Notes: generated from the sequence alone by a model not told the origin. Positions 1 to 10,910 are shown, counted from the stretch's first letter. The stretch is DNA of 64,000 bases from Bretschneidera sinensis (GCA_023935145.1 CM043698.1:73733501-73797500), one strand, 5' to 3'. A program made the numbers and translations.

Positions 1-218
1 TTTCTCAGGTTTTTTAATTCCTCTCAAGGTTTAGTGTCCATCTTGAAACTTCCTAACTTGATATTGATATCACGAGAGATATACATACTGAAATAAAAGA
101 TATATTGTTTAATTCAATTTAGTCATCACTACAGGACAAATATCTTTGGCATAATTTTGTTCTTGAAGTTTAAATGTCTTTTGCTTGACAATTCTTTTTC
201 GTTTGATTTTCTAATCAG
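1..218 (+). other. 3' part of the last intron of the hexokinase gene
   Basis: Non-coding, T-rich sequence ending in a pyrimidine tract and an AG acceptor at 217-218, directly before the coding exon. The earlier exons lie outside the window. Confidence 0.85.
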
Positions 219-554
219 GTTGAGGCCAACTTAAGTGCAAGGAAGATTGTCTTAGAGGTTTGTGATGCCATAGTGAAGCGAGGAGGGCGCTTAGCCAGTG
301 CTGGAATTGTGAGGATTCTTCAAAAGATGGAGGAGGATTCAAGAGGTCTCACCTTCAAAAGGAGAACACTGGTGGCTATGGATGGAGGGTTGTATGAGCA
401 CTACCCCCAGTACAGAGGATATTTGCAAAATGCAGTAACAGAGCTTCTAAGGATGGAAGTATCACAAAATGTGATCATTGAACATTCTAAAGATGGTTCT
501 GGCATTGGGGCTGCTATCTTGGCTGCTACAAACTCCAAGTATGATCACAACTAA
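219..554 (+). CDS. HXK: Hexokinase, C-terminal exon only
   Basis: This is the last coding exon of a plant hexokinase, which phosphorylates glucose and other hexoses with ATP and in some isoforms also acts as a glucose sensor. The exon opens in phase 0 straight after the AG acceptor and encodes 111 residues beginning VEANLSARKIV and ending at a TAA stop at 552-554. The segment DGSGIGAAILAA is the C-terminal adenosine-binding signature of the hexokinase family, and LVAMDGGLYEHYPQYRGYL is the usual large-domain sequence ahead of it. The length fits the terminal exon of plant HXK genes. The N-terminus that would tell a plastid from a mitochondrial or nuclear isoform is outside the window, so no isoform number is given. 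No disruption is visible. Confidence 0.95.
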   Translation, partial: VEANLSARKIVLEVCDAIVKRGGRLASAGIVRILQKMEEDSRGLTFKRRTLVAMDGGLYEHYPQYRGYLQNAVTELLRMEVSQNVIIEHSKDGSGIGAAILAATNSKYDHN

Positions 555-880
555 TAGGGAAAAGACAACATCACCATTAGCGTGACATATCAAAATTTTA
601 AGTTTGTGATTTATTCTCTCATCGAGAGATAGTAGTTCAGGTTTTGTAATTTAGTCGATTCAACGATGGGGTGAAAACAAAGGAGTGAAGAAATGAGTTT
701 AGGAATTCACTTCAAGGTTGTAATTCAGCTGTCCTTGTAGAACTAATAATTTGTGAAATTGCAATTCCTTGTTTATGCACCATCTTTATATGGTGCAATT
801 TTGTGTATTAAAATCATCACTATATCATCTTACATTTTCAGTCTTTTAATGAAATATCAATTTGCATCTCACACTTTTTG
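555..880 (+). other. 3' untranslated region of the hexokinase gene
   Basis: Non-coding sequence after the hexokinase stop. The AATGAAAT-like motif near 847 and nearby T-rich stretches could direct polyadenylation; the exact cleavage site cannot be read. Confidence 0.5.
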
Positions 881-1362
881 TTGTTAAAATTCTCTTCCTT
901 CTTAAGTCTTAGTATCCGGTAGCCATACAATTACAATAAAACTAAAACTTGTCCCTTAGTAAAATGATGGTCTTATAATAGTAACAAATTTTACAGACAT
1001 AAATTGAATTTTAAAATATTCAATAAATAAAATATTCCTCCACTTCAATCTTTAAAAATAAAATAATATTAATTTTTTTCAAGTATTTGGTGTGTTAAAA
1101 AAATGTATTTAATAAATATAAAAAATAAAATTAATTTTAGATTTTAAAATTTAAAATTTAAATTGAAAACTGAAAACTGAAAACAATTACAAAAATGTAT
1201 AATCCAAACAGTTTTCTATTTTCAAAATAAGATTATCCAAACAATGTTTCACTAGTTTTCGAGTTACAGTTATCCAAACATGTTTTCTACAGAAAACATC
1301 ATAAAACTGTTTTAAAAACTCTTTTCGAAAACAATTTTCGAACACCGAAAACTGTTACTAAA
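881..1362. other. AT-rich intergenic stretch with short GAAAAC/GTTTTC repeats
   Basis: No gene is seen. Between about 1160 and 1355 there are repeated GAAAACTG and TTATCCAAACA words and opposed GTTTTC/GAAAAC motifs. They look like a worn MITE, but no clear ends or target duplication could be read. Confidence 0.4.
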
Positions 1363-2425
1363 TATATCCAAGATCCCGATTCATTGTACTTTTAAACTTA
1401 TTTCTACCTTTTGCCACATAAGCAATCCACTTACCAACTTATAGTATTTTTTTCCATGTCAGCAACATTTGAATGTTAATCCTTAAAATTCCTTCTATTT
1501 TTTTCTGGTTGCCATATCAGCCAAGAAATTTTCCGTGTTACAGCCTATACCAGTTTTTCTTTTCTCCAAAGAGACCCCACTACCAAAACCTAAAAATCAC
1601 CGTCTGCAACTTCTTTAAGCCACCACCACCACAGTTAAAAAAATATCGAAAACCAAACTAAATCCTTCTTCAAATTATACAAGAAGTTGTTAAATCATAT
1701 TGTTGATGTTGATTTCTCTCCCTATTACCAACCCCAAATTCTAGAGAGAGAAGATATGGTGGGAGAGAGAAAATCCTTTAATGGTGAAAAATGGAAGAAC
1801 TAAGGGAAGAGGAAGGAGGATAAGACTTACCCAACATACCCATAGGATGGGTTGCCGGAAAATGTCCTTGGTGGCCGAAATCTATGGTGTTTGGAGGAGA
1901 GAGAAAGTAGATCAAAACCTCCAAATTTAAGTTTTTTGACGAGAGAGAGACATGGGTGTTGTTTTAGAGGGAAGGAGGAAAGAAATCTTGTGGTGGTAGT
2001 GGGAGGAGGGTTGTTGCTGTCGTCGTCGGTGGTGGCTAGCATTTTTTTGGGTTCGCGTGGGTTGTTGAGGGAGGTGATGCGGGAGAAAGAATGAAAGAGA
2101 GAAAGGACCAGGGAGAAGTAGAGAAAAAGGAAGAAGGAAAGAGGAAGGAAGAAGAATAAAAAGAGAGGAAGGAGAACAGGAAAAAAAAAGTTGTGCGCGA
2201 GGAGAGAGGAGAAGAGAAGCCAGGGCTGCTGTGCAGGTGAGAGAGGAGATGAGATTTTTTTTTTTTTTTAAGTGAGGGGGAGAATAAATAAAAAAATGAT
2301 GTGGCACTAGAAAAAAATAGATGGAATTTTAAGGATCAAGGTTCGTGTGTTGCTGACATGGAAAAAGATACTACAAGTTGGGAAATAAGTTTTGAAATAT
2401 ATTGGTTTGGTAAATATATTTGTTT
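1363..2425. mobile_element. Long-inverted-repeat DNA element, non-autonomous (MULE-like or foldback)
   Basis: The stretch 1363-1521 is matched on the opposite strand by about 2298-2425. Shared words include CTTATTTC, TAGTAT, CCATGTCAGCAACA, GATCCTTAAAATTCC and CTATTTTTTTCT in the same order, with about 30 extra bases in the left arm (roughly 1408-1438). Arms of 130-160 bp around a 0.8-kb core suggest a non-autonomous Mutator-like or foldback transposon. The core is strongly purine-rich on the + strand (1740-2280), with many GAGAGA runs. It has no recognisable protein, although open frames exist on both strands because of the biased composition. The outer ends are blurred and no 9-bp target duplication was identified. 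Confidence 0.6.
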
Positions 2426-3018
2426 GGATTAAAAACTCGTTTTTTTAACATGCGACTTAATTACTTAGGTAAGTTGTATTGATTACTCACTCAATTACTT
2501 TCACTCTCTTTGATCTTTAACTTAAGTTATTAACTTAATTTTTTACGGTGACTAAATTAATCCTAAGCTAAATGAAATAGTAATTATTATTAGAAAAGGA
2601 ACAAAATTTTTTTTTCTTCTAATAATACTAAGTATATTTTATTTAATTAAGTGTGGCTAGATTTTATTCAAATGGTACCATTTTTATAAATAAAAAAAGG
2701 TAATTTATCTTATGTGGTAAATGCATACATCTAGTTGTAAATTTATACATAACTAGCATCTCAACACGCGCTATGCGCGTGTCAATCTACTCTTTTAAGT
2801 GATAAAACAATGTGCTAACAATTATCTTCTTACTTATAAGCAATAGATAAAATCAATATGGGTTGAAGATAAGAAAGATGAAGAGAACAGAGAAGTTAAG
2901 TCTGAGTGGGATAGTGTGAGAGAAAAACATAAGAAAAAGATATGGAGAATTTAAGTAAATTAAGTTACATATATAATCTTATTTAAATATTTGATATATA
3001 TATATATATATAAAAGTT

Positions 3019-3390
3019 GGGGAACTAATCAAGCTCCGTTTGATCTCCCAGAAGCGGAAGCTGAATCAATTGCAGGCTATAATGTAGAATATGCACGGGA
3101 TACTATCCTTAATAGTCCACTATTGGCAGAAGCCAGGGTCTCGACGGTCTTTACCAACTTCAAAATATTTTATGTTAGGGAAGACAAAAAACGTGAGGGC
3201 TTAGCGCGAGCCTTTTTGAAAAGGTCCCTTACTGCCCCTTAATGAAAACTCAAGGAAAGCCTTTTTTATATATCTATTCTATTCAAGCGTGAAAGCATGC
3301 AAATAAAGCCCGCCTGACCTTTAGCAACAAGGGATTATAGAAGCCATTTGCATATGCATAGCATTGCGTTCTCGTTGTGGTTGTTCATTT
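3019..3390 (+). pseudogene. nad1: Mitochondrial nad1 exon and intron fragment, copy A
   Basis: Positions 3022-3092 translate to [20 protein letters not shown] and then VEY, which is the conserved NAD1 segment of mitochondrial complex I just before the plant intron that hosts matR. The sequence after the exon boundary (GCACGGGATACT...) continues as the start of that group II intron, as in plant mitochondrial DNA. The copy is non-functional: it holds only this piece, it has an Arg-to-Gln change in the NRAPFDLP motif, and it has lost about 40 bp of intron relative to copy B. The right edge is approximate. The exon identity is clear; the intron assignment comes from remembered mitochondrial sequence. 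Confidence 0.8.
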
Positions 3391-3760
3391 TTTTTTAATA
3401 ATTGAATTTGATGCATTTTATATTTTATTGAACAAAATTAATATTAACATTAATATATTTTACCCTTTTTTTAGTTGGCTAAGATTTTTTTTTCTTAATT
3501 TTAATCGTTGTTTGCCAAAGCAAACCGTGGAGATTCTAATGTTTAGGAAGATGTGTTACCCACGTTCCTATATGGGTTTCTTATTGTTCCTCTCCTTTAC
3601 AAACTATTGTAAATTAGTTTTTTAAATTACATAATTTGCTATTTTTATATATATCATTTTTAGTTTAACACAAATATAAGTTGATAAATAAAAATTTAGT
3701 TTTCAGCTTAATGATTTTTCCTTTGCCGTTTCCTGTATGCACTACTAGCTTATCATTAAA

Positions 3761-4077
3761 CTAGCATCTTAACACGCGCTATGTACATGTCGATATGCTA
3801 TTTTATGTGATAAAACAATGTGCTAACAATTATCTTCTTACCTATAAACAATAGAGAAAATCAACATAAGTTGAAGATAAAAGAGATAAGAAGAGTAGAG
3901 GAGTTAAGTCTGAATGGGATAGTGTGAGAGAAAAACATGGGAGAAAAATGTGTGGAGTTGGAGTCAATTGGGTTACATATATAACCTTATTTAAATATTT
4001 GATTTACATATTTAAGTAGGGGTTTAAGGGATATTTTGAGAGGTGGACATCAAATGAGGGTTCAGCCTTTATTAAGA
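3761..4077 (-). mobile_element. Short inner Helitron inside copy A
   Basis: A CTAG at 3761 is followed on the plus strand by a degraded hairpin (ACACGCGC-TAT-GTACATGT). The stretch shares its first 240 bp with 2753-2995 and ends at the same 5' terminus (4077). It looks like a complete 317-bp non-autonomous Helitron. Confidence 0.55.
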
Positions 4078-4508
4078 TCAATTTATCCATTCTTTTAATA
4101 TTTCCTAAACTAATTAGACAATATTCTAGATTAATTAAATGTGGCTAGATTTTATTCAAAGTAGATTCTATGGTACCATTTTTATATATAAAAAAAGAAG
4201 GTAATTTATCTTATGTGGTAAACACGTACATCTAATGGTAAATTTATACATAACTAGAATCTCAACACACGCTATGTGTGTGTCAATCTATTCTTTTTAA
4301 GTGATAAAACAATATGCTAACAATTATCTTCTTACCTATAAGCAATAGAGAAAATCAACATGGGTTGAAGATAGAGAGATAAAAAGAACAGAGAAGTTAA
4401 GTCTGAGTGGGATAGTGTGAGAGAAAAACATATGAGAAAGATGTGGAGAGTTTGAGTAAATTGAGTTACATATATATCATTATTTAAATATTTAATTTAT
4501 ATATATAA

Positions 4509-4905
4509 GTTGAGGAACTAATCGAGCTCCGTTTGATCTCCCAGAAGTAGAAGTTGAATCAATTGGAAGCTATAACGTAGAATATGCACGGGATGCTATC
4601 CTTAATAGTCCACTGTTGGCAGAAGCCAATATCTCGGGGTCCTGGGGACTCATTCTGACTAAAACAAGCGGTGGGTCTTTACCAACTTCAAAATATTTTA
4701 TTTTATGGAAGACAAAAAAACGTGAGCGCGAGCCTTTTTGAAAAGGTCATTTACTACCCCTTAATGAAAACTCAAGGAAAGCTTTTTTTATATATCTATT
4801 CTATTAAAGTGTTAAAGCATGCGAATAAAGCCCGTCTAACCTTTAGTAACAAGGGATTATAGAAGCCATTTGCATATGCATAGCACTGAGTTCTCGTTGT
4901 GGTTA
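4509..4905 (+). pseudogene. nad1: Mitochondrial nad1 exon and intron fragment, copy B
   Basis: Homologous to the copy A fragment and more complete. It keeps [13 protein letters not shown] in the exon part and, in the intron part, the block around 4635-4675 that copy A lacks. It is a fragment without a start or the rest of the gene and is not expected to be functional. Confidence 0.8.
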
Positions 4906-5288
4906 TTCAATTTTTTTTTTAATAATTGAGTTTGATGTATTTTATATTTTATTGAACAAAATTAATATTAATATTAATATATTTTACCATTTTTTTTAGT
5001 TGACTAAGAATTGGCTTTTCTTAATTTTAAGCGTTGTTTGCCAAAGCAAACCGTGGAGATTCTAGTGTTTAGGAAGATGTGTTACCCACAGTCATGTATG
5101 GATTTCTTCTTATTCCACTCCTTTACAAACTATTGTAAATTAGTTTTTTAAATTACATAATTTGCTGTTTATATATATATATCATTTTGAGTTTAACACA
5201 AATATAAGTTGATAAATAAAAATTTAGTTTTCAGCTTAATAATTTTTCCTTTGCCGTTTCCTGCATGCATTGCTAGCTTATTAGTAAA

Positions 5289-5618
5289 CTAGCATCTCAA
5301 CACGTGTTATGCGCTTGTCGATATGCTCTTTTATATATGTGATAAAACAATATGCTAACAATTATCTTATTACCTATAAGCAATAGAGAAAATCAACATA
5401 AGTTGAAGATAAAAGAGATAAGGAGAATAGAGAAGTTAAGTCTAAATGAGATGATGTGAGAGAAAAACATGAGAGAAAGATGTAGAGAGTTAGAGTCAAT
5501 TGAGTTACATATATAGCATTATTTAAATATTTTTGATTTATATATTTAATTTGGGGTTTAAGGAACATTTTAAGGTGTGGATACCAAATGAGGGTTCTAG
5601 CTTTATTAATAGTATAAA
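5289..5618 (-). mobile_element. Short inner Helitron inside copy B
   Basis: Counterpart of 3761-4077, with CTAG at 5289 and a worn hairpin (ACACGTGT-TAT-GCGCTTGT), running to the shared 5' terminus at 5618. Confidence 0.55.
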
Positions 5619-6591
5619 TATAAATACAATAAATTTATTATGACGACGTTTGATACTAAATTTATTTCAGCTTAAATCCAATATTTTAAATATGAGATAA
5701 ATGAGAAAAAAAAGGAAAACTCACAACATAAGTTGTTTTCAAACTAATCACCATTTTCTTCATGATCACAAGTGTTGGCCCAAAATATACTACGACAATA
5801 CCCAAGAGGGGGGTGAATTGGGTATTAAAAGTTTTAAATACTTTTTGCAATCTCAAATATCAAAATATATGCTGAATTAAATCAAATCAATCTTTCTAAA
5901 TTACCAGTACAAAGATGAGAATATTTATTACTTAATATAGAAAAGATAATTAAATTACAAAATAATTAAGCAATCAATCTCATTTACTTGAATAATAAAT
6001 AATTATAAGCAAGTAATTATGAGAGTAATTAAGAAGATAGAGTAAGAGAGATGCAAACTCGATTGATAGTGGTTCGGCAATATTGGACTCTTTCCGACCC
6101 TACGTCCACTCTCTTCAAGGAACCTCCTTGAAGTAATCCAATAAAAAACTTAGTCGTGCAACTTCACGGGTGTTGCACAAACCTTACAAACAATCTCTTC
6201 CTCTTGGAAGCAAATCCCTTCCTCATGGACGCTAATCTCTTCCTCTCGGAAGCTAATCTCTTCCTTCGGAAGTTAATCTCTTCCTTTAAGAAGTTAATCC
6301 CTTTACAATAAATGTTGTAAAGTAAATGGTAGAGAGACAGCAATGAAAGCTTATACAACTGAATATTTTATCTCTCAAAAGCTTTTAGCTTGATAATGGA
6401 GTTTTTGTCTCAAGAAGAAGAAAATAAAGATTTTACTTTAATCCTTTGTTGTAGAATGTTTCTCTTTTTTTCAAATGACCTTTGAGGCTCTATTTATAGT
6501 GTCTCGAAGTCTTCTAGCCGTTGGAGACAAAATAAAGCCGTTAGAGACAAGTTTATAGCCTTTTAAATTAAAAAAATATAGCTGTTGTAAC

Positions 6592-7524
6592 CAGTGTTTT
6601 CAGAGGCAAGGGCGTTAGGCGAGACGTTTTGCCTCAATGAGGTGAGGCATATGTCCCGAGGCATTGGGGCGTAAGTCTTTTGAAACATTGAGGTGTTTTG
6701 AATAAAATAATATTAATTAAATTATAAAAATATTAAAAAATTGAAATAATATAAATAAATTAATTATCAATAAACTTTACTAACTTAAGACCTATGAATG
6801 AATATTTATCAAAATATTTTTACACAAATATCAAACAATTTGATGAAAATTTTAATCACATATGATATTAGACGTACACTATCGTTTGTTGCATATGTAT
6901 CCATCAATTTACACTATGGTCCTCCAACATAGTGGTTCCATTTGTAATGATGCCCAATCAAAATGTTAAAAATTTAAAATTCTGACCTAAATGGCTGAAA
7001 ATCTGGGTAAGTTTTTTGAAATTTTTTGCGGCGTTTTGACTTTTTAATAAAATAATATTAATTAATTAATTAGAATAATAAAATAAAAATAATTTAATTT
7101 TTATCAAAATTTAATACGTTACTAACTCTTTATAGTCTGATAATTATAATTTTATAAATATTAATATATATTTATATATAAATTATATGAAGTATAACTT
7201 ATATTTATATATTGTTGTAATTTGTAAGTGATTAATTAAATAGTTTGTAATTATTATTAAACTAGATAACACGTATTATATATTTATGAAGTGTAATAAT
7301 ATCATATCAAGAGTACTAGCTCAGTGGTAAGGTCTATGGCACATTAGATCATGAGTTCAAGCTGTAGGGAAGAAGAATTAGGAGGGGTTGACCAAAACAA
7401 CTTCGTTTTGAGGTTGCCAAAAAAAAAAAAAAACGCCCCAACAATCACGCCCATAGGTGTTTTTCGCGGATTTCGCTCATGGGCGCGCCCCGAGCCCTCC
7501 CCAATTACGTTTTTTAAAACACTG
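6592..7524. mobile_element. hAT-like non-autonomous DNA transposon inside the solo LTR
   Basis: Terminal repeats CAGTGTTTT and AAAACACTG bound the element, and a perfect 8-bp duplication GTTGTAAC lies at 6584-6591 and 7525-7532. Both are hallmarks of the hAT superfamily. Both ends run into GGCG/GGGGCG-rich sequence (6608-6675 and 7434-7500) typical of a widespread plant family. No transposase is present. Confidence 0.88.
7309..7433 (+). mobile_element. tRNA-derived SINE
   Basis: TAGCTCAGTGGTAA (7317-7330) matches the RNA polymerase III A box, and GAGTTCAAGCT (7353-7363) approximates the B box at normal spacing. The unit ends in a run of 15 A (7419-7433). It lies near the right end of the hAT-like element. 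A target duplication could not be read, so the 5' edge is approximate. Confidence 0.6.
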
Positions 7525-8204
7525 GTTGTAACGTGCTCAGTCGACTGTCCTTTATAACTGATGCGAGCATTAATTTTCTTCATGTTCTTTATTCTTTTTG
7601 GATTTTTGAGTTCCGAAAAATCTCCTAATTGAATCAAACTTTCTTGCACATTATACACACGAGTTAAACACTTCAAAAGTGTTTTTTTTTATCATTAAAA
7701 CATATTACAAATTTAGGCTTAATGTGTGTGCAAGATATATGAAGAAAGATATATTACAAACGCACAAATAATTTTCTGTGTCAACATAAATTCTTCTTAA
7801 GTTCAATTAGAGCATGTTAAGTATTGACCCCAAAGAATTTATTTGCATTTAATAAAATCACGTGGAGATTTTATATCTTCAATTAATTAAGGTTATATAA
7901 TAAAATGCAATGCAAATTTAATTAGCTCCTAAAAATTGAAATGCTTACAAAGTGTATCTTAGGATTCAAACTTATAATTTATCCCTATTGTCTTTGAAGT
8001 TGTATTTAAATTATTCTCCTTGAATTTTATCTTTTGGAGAGCTTATTGACTTTTGAGATCATCAACTTTGATTCACCAATTTCTACAATCTTGATCTCCT
8101 TTTATGTATAAACACTATTAACAATCTGTATCACTTAAGTAATATTCATTAGTGCTTAATTAAGATTTTTGTCACTATCAAAATCATTCAGGGTCAACAA
8201 CAAG

Positions 8205-8976
8205 TATAAAGCTGGTATTGTTGTTGTTGTTTTTTTATAAGTGTTTTCTTTCTTTTTTTTCTTTGATTTTTTTTCTTGACAAACAAACAAGAAAAAAAAT
8301 AAGTCAAGAGGAGTGTGAAACACTGATAGACTCTAATTGAAATTATTTTTATAACAAATTATAAAAAAAATAAATAAATCAAAGGCATAATTTTTATAAC
8401 AAGTATATTTTTCTGAATAAATAATAATAATAATATTTAGCACATCTATTACTTTTTCAAATGATTTATAATTAATTAAATTTGGTGATTTATTCAACTA
8501 TTAAATTGAATAATCAAATGGCTCATATTAATATAATAATAATTAATTTTATTCCAATGATTTGTGTGGTAATTAACAATAATTCTTTGCTTACACTTAT
8601 TAAACTAATAATATAATATAAACACTTTCAACAAATCAAAATTTGAACGACAAGCTTTTACATTTTCTTTCTTGCTCTCGCTCCACGACTTGGTTATTTA
8701 GATATTGATATCTCTTTATGAGCTCACAAATGTTACAAAGCCTACACACCTTAAAGTTGTATTTAGTAGGAGAAAAAAATAAAAATGAAAAAAAATATAT
8801 GAAATTAACTTCTTTTTTGTTTATTACAAAAAAAAGTGAAAAGATTAATCCATCTGAGCTTGAGCTCAACTTAATAGGCTCAAATATGACTAGATTTTTA
8901 AATTTAAAATTAAACTAATATATTTAGTTTTATAACCCATAACTAATGAAGTTTAATTGTAATTTTAAATCTTATT

Positions 8977-9016
<40 letters not shown>

Positions 9017-10700
9017 CATATATTTTAAAATTAAAATTATTAATTCAATAGAATTGACTTGCGAGCTTACCGAACAAATTTTGATATTGCTCATACTTGA
9101 CTCAATTACCTATTTGAACCAAAACATTACTCGAGCTCGATTTAGTACTTGTTTGGTAGAGCTTTTCAAACAATTTATATTATCAAAAAGCAGAAATTAT
9201 GTCAAAAATCTATTTTTTTTACTTGCTTTTTAGATGAATCGGAAGATGAAAACAAATTTAAAAAAAAAATCTGATTTAGGCTTAAAATCAAAAATTGGAT
9301 TTTGTATCTTTTAATATCATAACCAATTTTGACAGTATTCATATTCTTAAATTACCTTGTGTGACAAAGGTATTTATTTACTCTATTGCCACTATAAGGT
9401 ATTTATATTAATCAAACTTTAAATGTAACAATGATGAATCCATTATTATTAGAACATTGAGAGTATTATTTAATAAAAGTATTATTTTATTTATTTAATA
9501 AAATTAAAAATAAATTAATAAAATTAAGTTGAATTATTCATAAATATTATTATTTAATTATTTATAATTTATTATGAATAAAATTAATATATTTATATTG
9601 TACAAATAATAAAGTCAAATTAATAAAAAGACCTCCAAATAATTAAATAGTAACCATATATTATTTTTAGTAATTTCAATATCTAAAATTAATTTAATAA
9701 TTTTTTTATCAAATATATTAATTAATTTGATAATATTTTTAAAATAATTTTTATTAAATATTAAATAACTTTTAACTCTACTGTATTTCTACTTAAAATT
9801 ATTTTAAAACCGCTTTTGAGTTTATACATCGGATTCCTAAACCAAGCAAACTCAAATAAACTTTTCGTGATGAACCTCCCCTTGGAGTTGAGATGAACTG
9901 ATAGTAAAGTATAATTGCGTATGGATGCGTAGCATGTCGCCTGCCTGCCTGCCCGATCTTCAAAAACAAAAGAAAAACAAATCACTGCAAATGTGCCAAC
10001 TGTATCACTCTAACCGTCACAGCTGTACCAAATTATCAACCCACACGCCACCAGCAATTTAATTAATTTGCAAACGATAAAGACACGGCATAACTGCATC
10101 GTTTATTATTAAACTTTAATTATAAAAAATTATATTATAATTGATTATATTTTTTAAAAATATCATAAAATTATTTTCGATAAAAAATTATGTAATTAAT
10201 TTTATTTTTTAAAATATATTAAAAAATTTTATGATAAAAAATATCTTGTTATATATTTTTGTTAATAAAAAATGTTTTTATTAAAAAAAATACACTATAA
10301 TATATATTTTTAATCAATTACAAAATATTTATTTCAATAAAAATATATCAACGAATATTTTTTATCCAAAAAAATTTTAAAAAAATTTTAAATAGTTTTT
10401 TGTAATTAAACTTACTATAAATCACAGTAACAAAAATTGATAATAATTTATAGATAATCGCACAAACTCAACAGTAAATAAAAATCACACGTCACTCTCA
10501 CCTGAAAAAACTATATTATAATAAAAAAATATGATTTAAATATCAAATGATAAAAATAATATATCTCTTATGAAAAATTTTATATTATTTTTTTATAAAA
10601 AAATTATATTATAATAATTTGATCGATGTTTCGATTCACAAATCGAAATTAAAAAGTATTTTGTTTCGGTTCCAACACATATTTTATATATATATATATA
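8205..10700. other. AT-rich intergenic region
   Basis: No gene is supported. The region holds a (TA)n microsatellite (8981-9012), a GAGCTCG-type repeat fragment (8836-9175), long A/T stretches and imperfect AT inverted repeats (about 10110-10420). Open frames here are short and of no recognisable product. Confidence 0.6.
8836..9175. repeat. GAGCTCG-type dispersed repeat, copy 1 (partial)
   Basis: Shares ordered blocks with 45394-45700: GAGCTCAA, CATAACTAAT, GTAATTTTAAAT, TTATTTTATAATAT, AAAATTATTAATTCAAT and ATTACTCGAGCTC. The ends are missing, and a (TA)n tract has expanded in the middle. Confidence 0.6.
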
Positions 10701-10910
10701 TTTTTTTTATACTATCACTGTCACGTATTGTATACACTGGACCGCATATGCGACTATTATCTCTTTCACTACTTGTACAGAATCAGCTTTGTCTCTAATC
10801 CCTCTTTCTGTTTATATATATTTTTATCTATTTTTATTCGGAATCGTATCTCCTTTCAACTTTGTCTAGTTGGACGGACACTAATCTTTCTGGTCCTCTC
10901 TCTTTCTCAC

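Larger units (their letters stand above)
2753..4077 (-). mobile_element. Composite non-autonomous Helitron, copy A
   Basis: Read on the minus strand, the element ends at CTAG (plus 2753-2756). About 8-11 nt before that lies the hairpin ACACGCGC-TAT-GCGCGTGT (2764-2782), the arrangement of a Helitron 3' terminus. The other end reads TC-TTAATAAAG on the minus strand (plus 4076-4077) next to A, as expected for insertion between A and T. A second, worn 3' terminus lies inside at 3761, and mitochondrial nad1 sequence lies between the two. There is no Rep/helicase gene, so movement would depend on proteins from elsewhere. Confidence 0.7.
2630..4130. repeat. First unit of a ~1.5-kb tandem duplication
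   Basis: The unit starts near TTAATTAAGTGTGGCTAGATTTTATTC and holds a Helitron composite plus about 120 bp of flank. The whole order of sequence recurs in the next unit (4131-5625) with scattered substitutions and indels. Because the flank is duplicated too, this is a segmental duplication rather than two independent insertions. Confidence 0.8.
4254..5618 (-). mobile_element. Composite non-autonomous Helitron, copy B
   Basis: CTAG at 4254-4257 is followed by the hairpin ACACACGC-TAT-GTGTGTGT (4265-4283). The opposite end reads TATACTATTAATAAAG on the minus strand, the common plant Helitron 5' end, with the expected TC changed to TT. The hairpin has four changes from copy A, but most are compensated so pairing is preserved. 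Confidence 0.7.
4131..5625. repeat. Second unit of the ~1.5-kb tandem duplication
   Basis: Repeats 2630-4130 in the same order: flank, Helitron 3' end, nad1 fragment, inner Helitron, 5' end. The nad1 part is more complete here, so neither unit is simply derived from the present form of the other. Confidence 0.8.
5773..8199. mobile_element. Solo LTR, about 1.49 kb without its inserts
   Basis: The element opens TGTTGGCCC and closes GGGTCAACA, the TG...CA ends of an LTR. It is flanked by the 5-bp duplication ACAAG at 5768-5772 and 8200-8204. Removing the 933-bp hAT-like insert and its 8-bp duplication leaves about 1.49 kb. No second LTR, primer site or protein is present, so it is best read as the product of LTR-LTR recombination. 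It contains the motif AGAGGGGGGTGAATTGGG common in plant LTR repeats. The superfamily (probably copia) is not certain, and orientation cannot be fixed. Confidence 0.8.

Noticed and set aside
1852..2307. Overlapping open frames on both strands
   Set aside because: Purine/pyrimidine bias in the transposon core removes stop codons by composition; no family resemblance or splice structure.
7317..7363. Possible genuine tRNA gene
   Set aside because: A and B boxes are present, but the B box is imperfect, no acceptor stem pairs, and a 3' poly-A tail follows, so a SINE fits better.
7344..7676. 110-codon minus-strand frame across the end of the hAT-like element
   Set aside because: It crosses the transposon border and the SINE poly-A; no product is recognisable.
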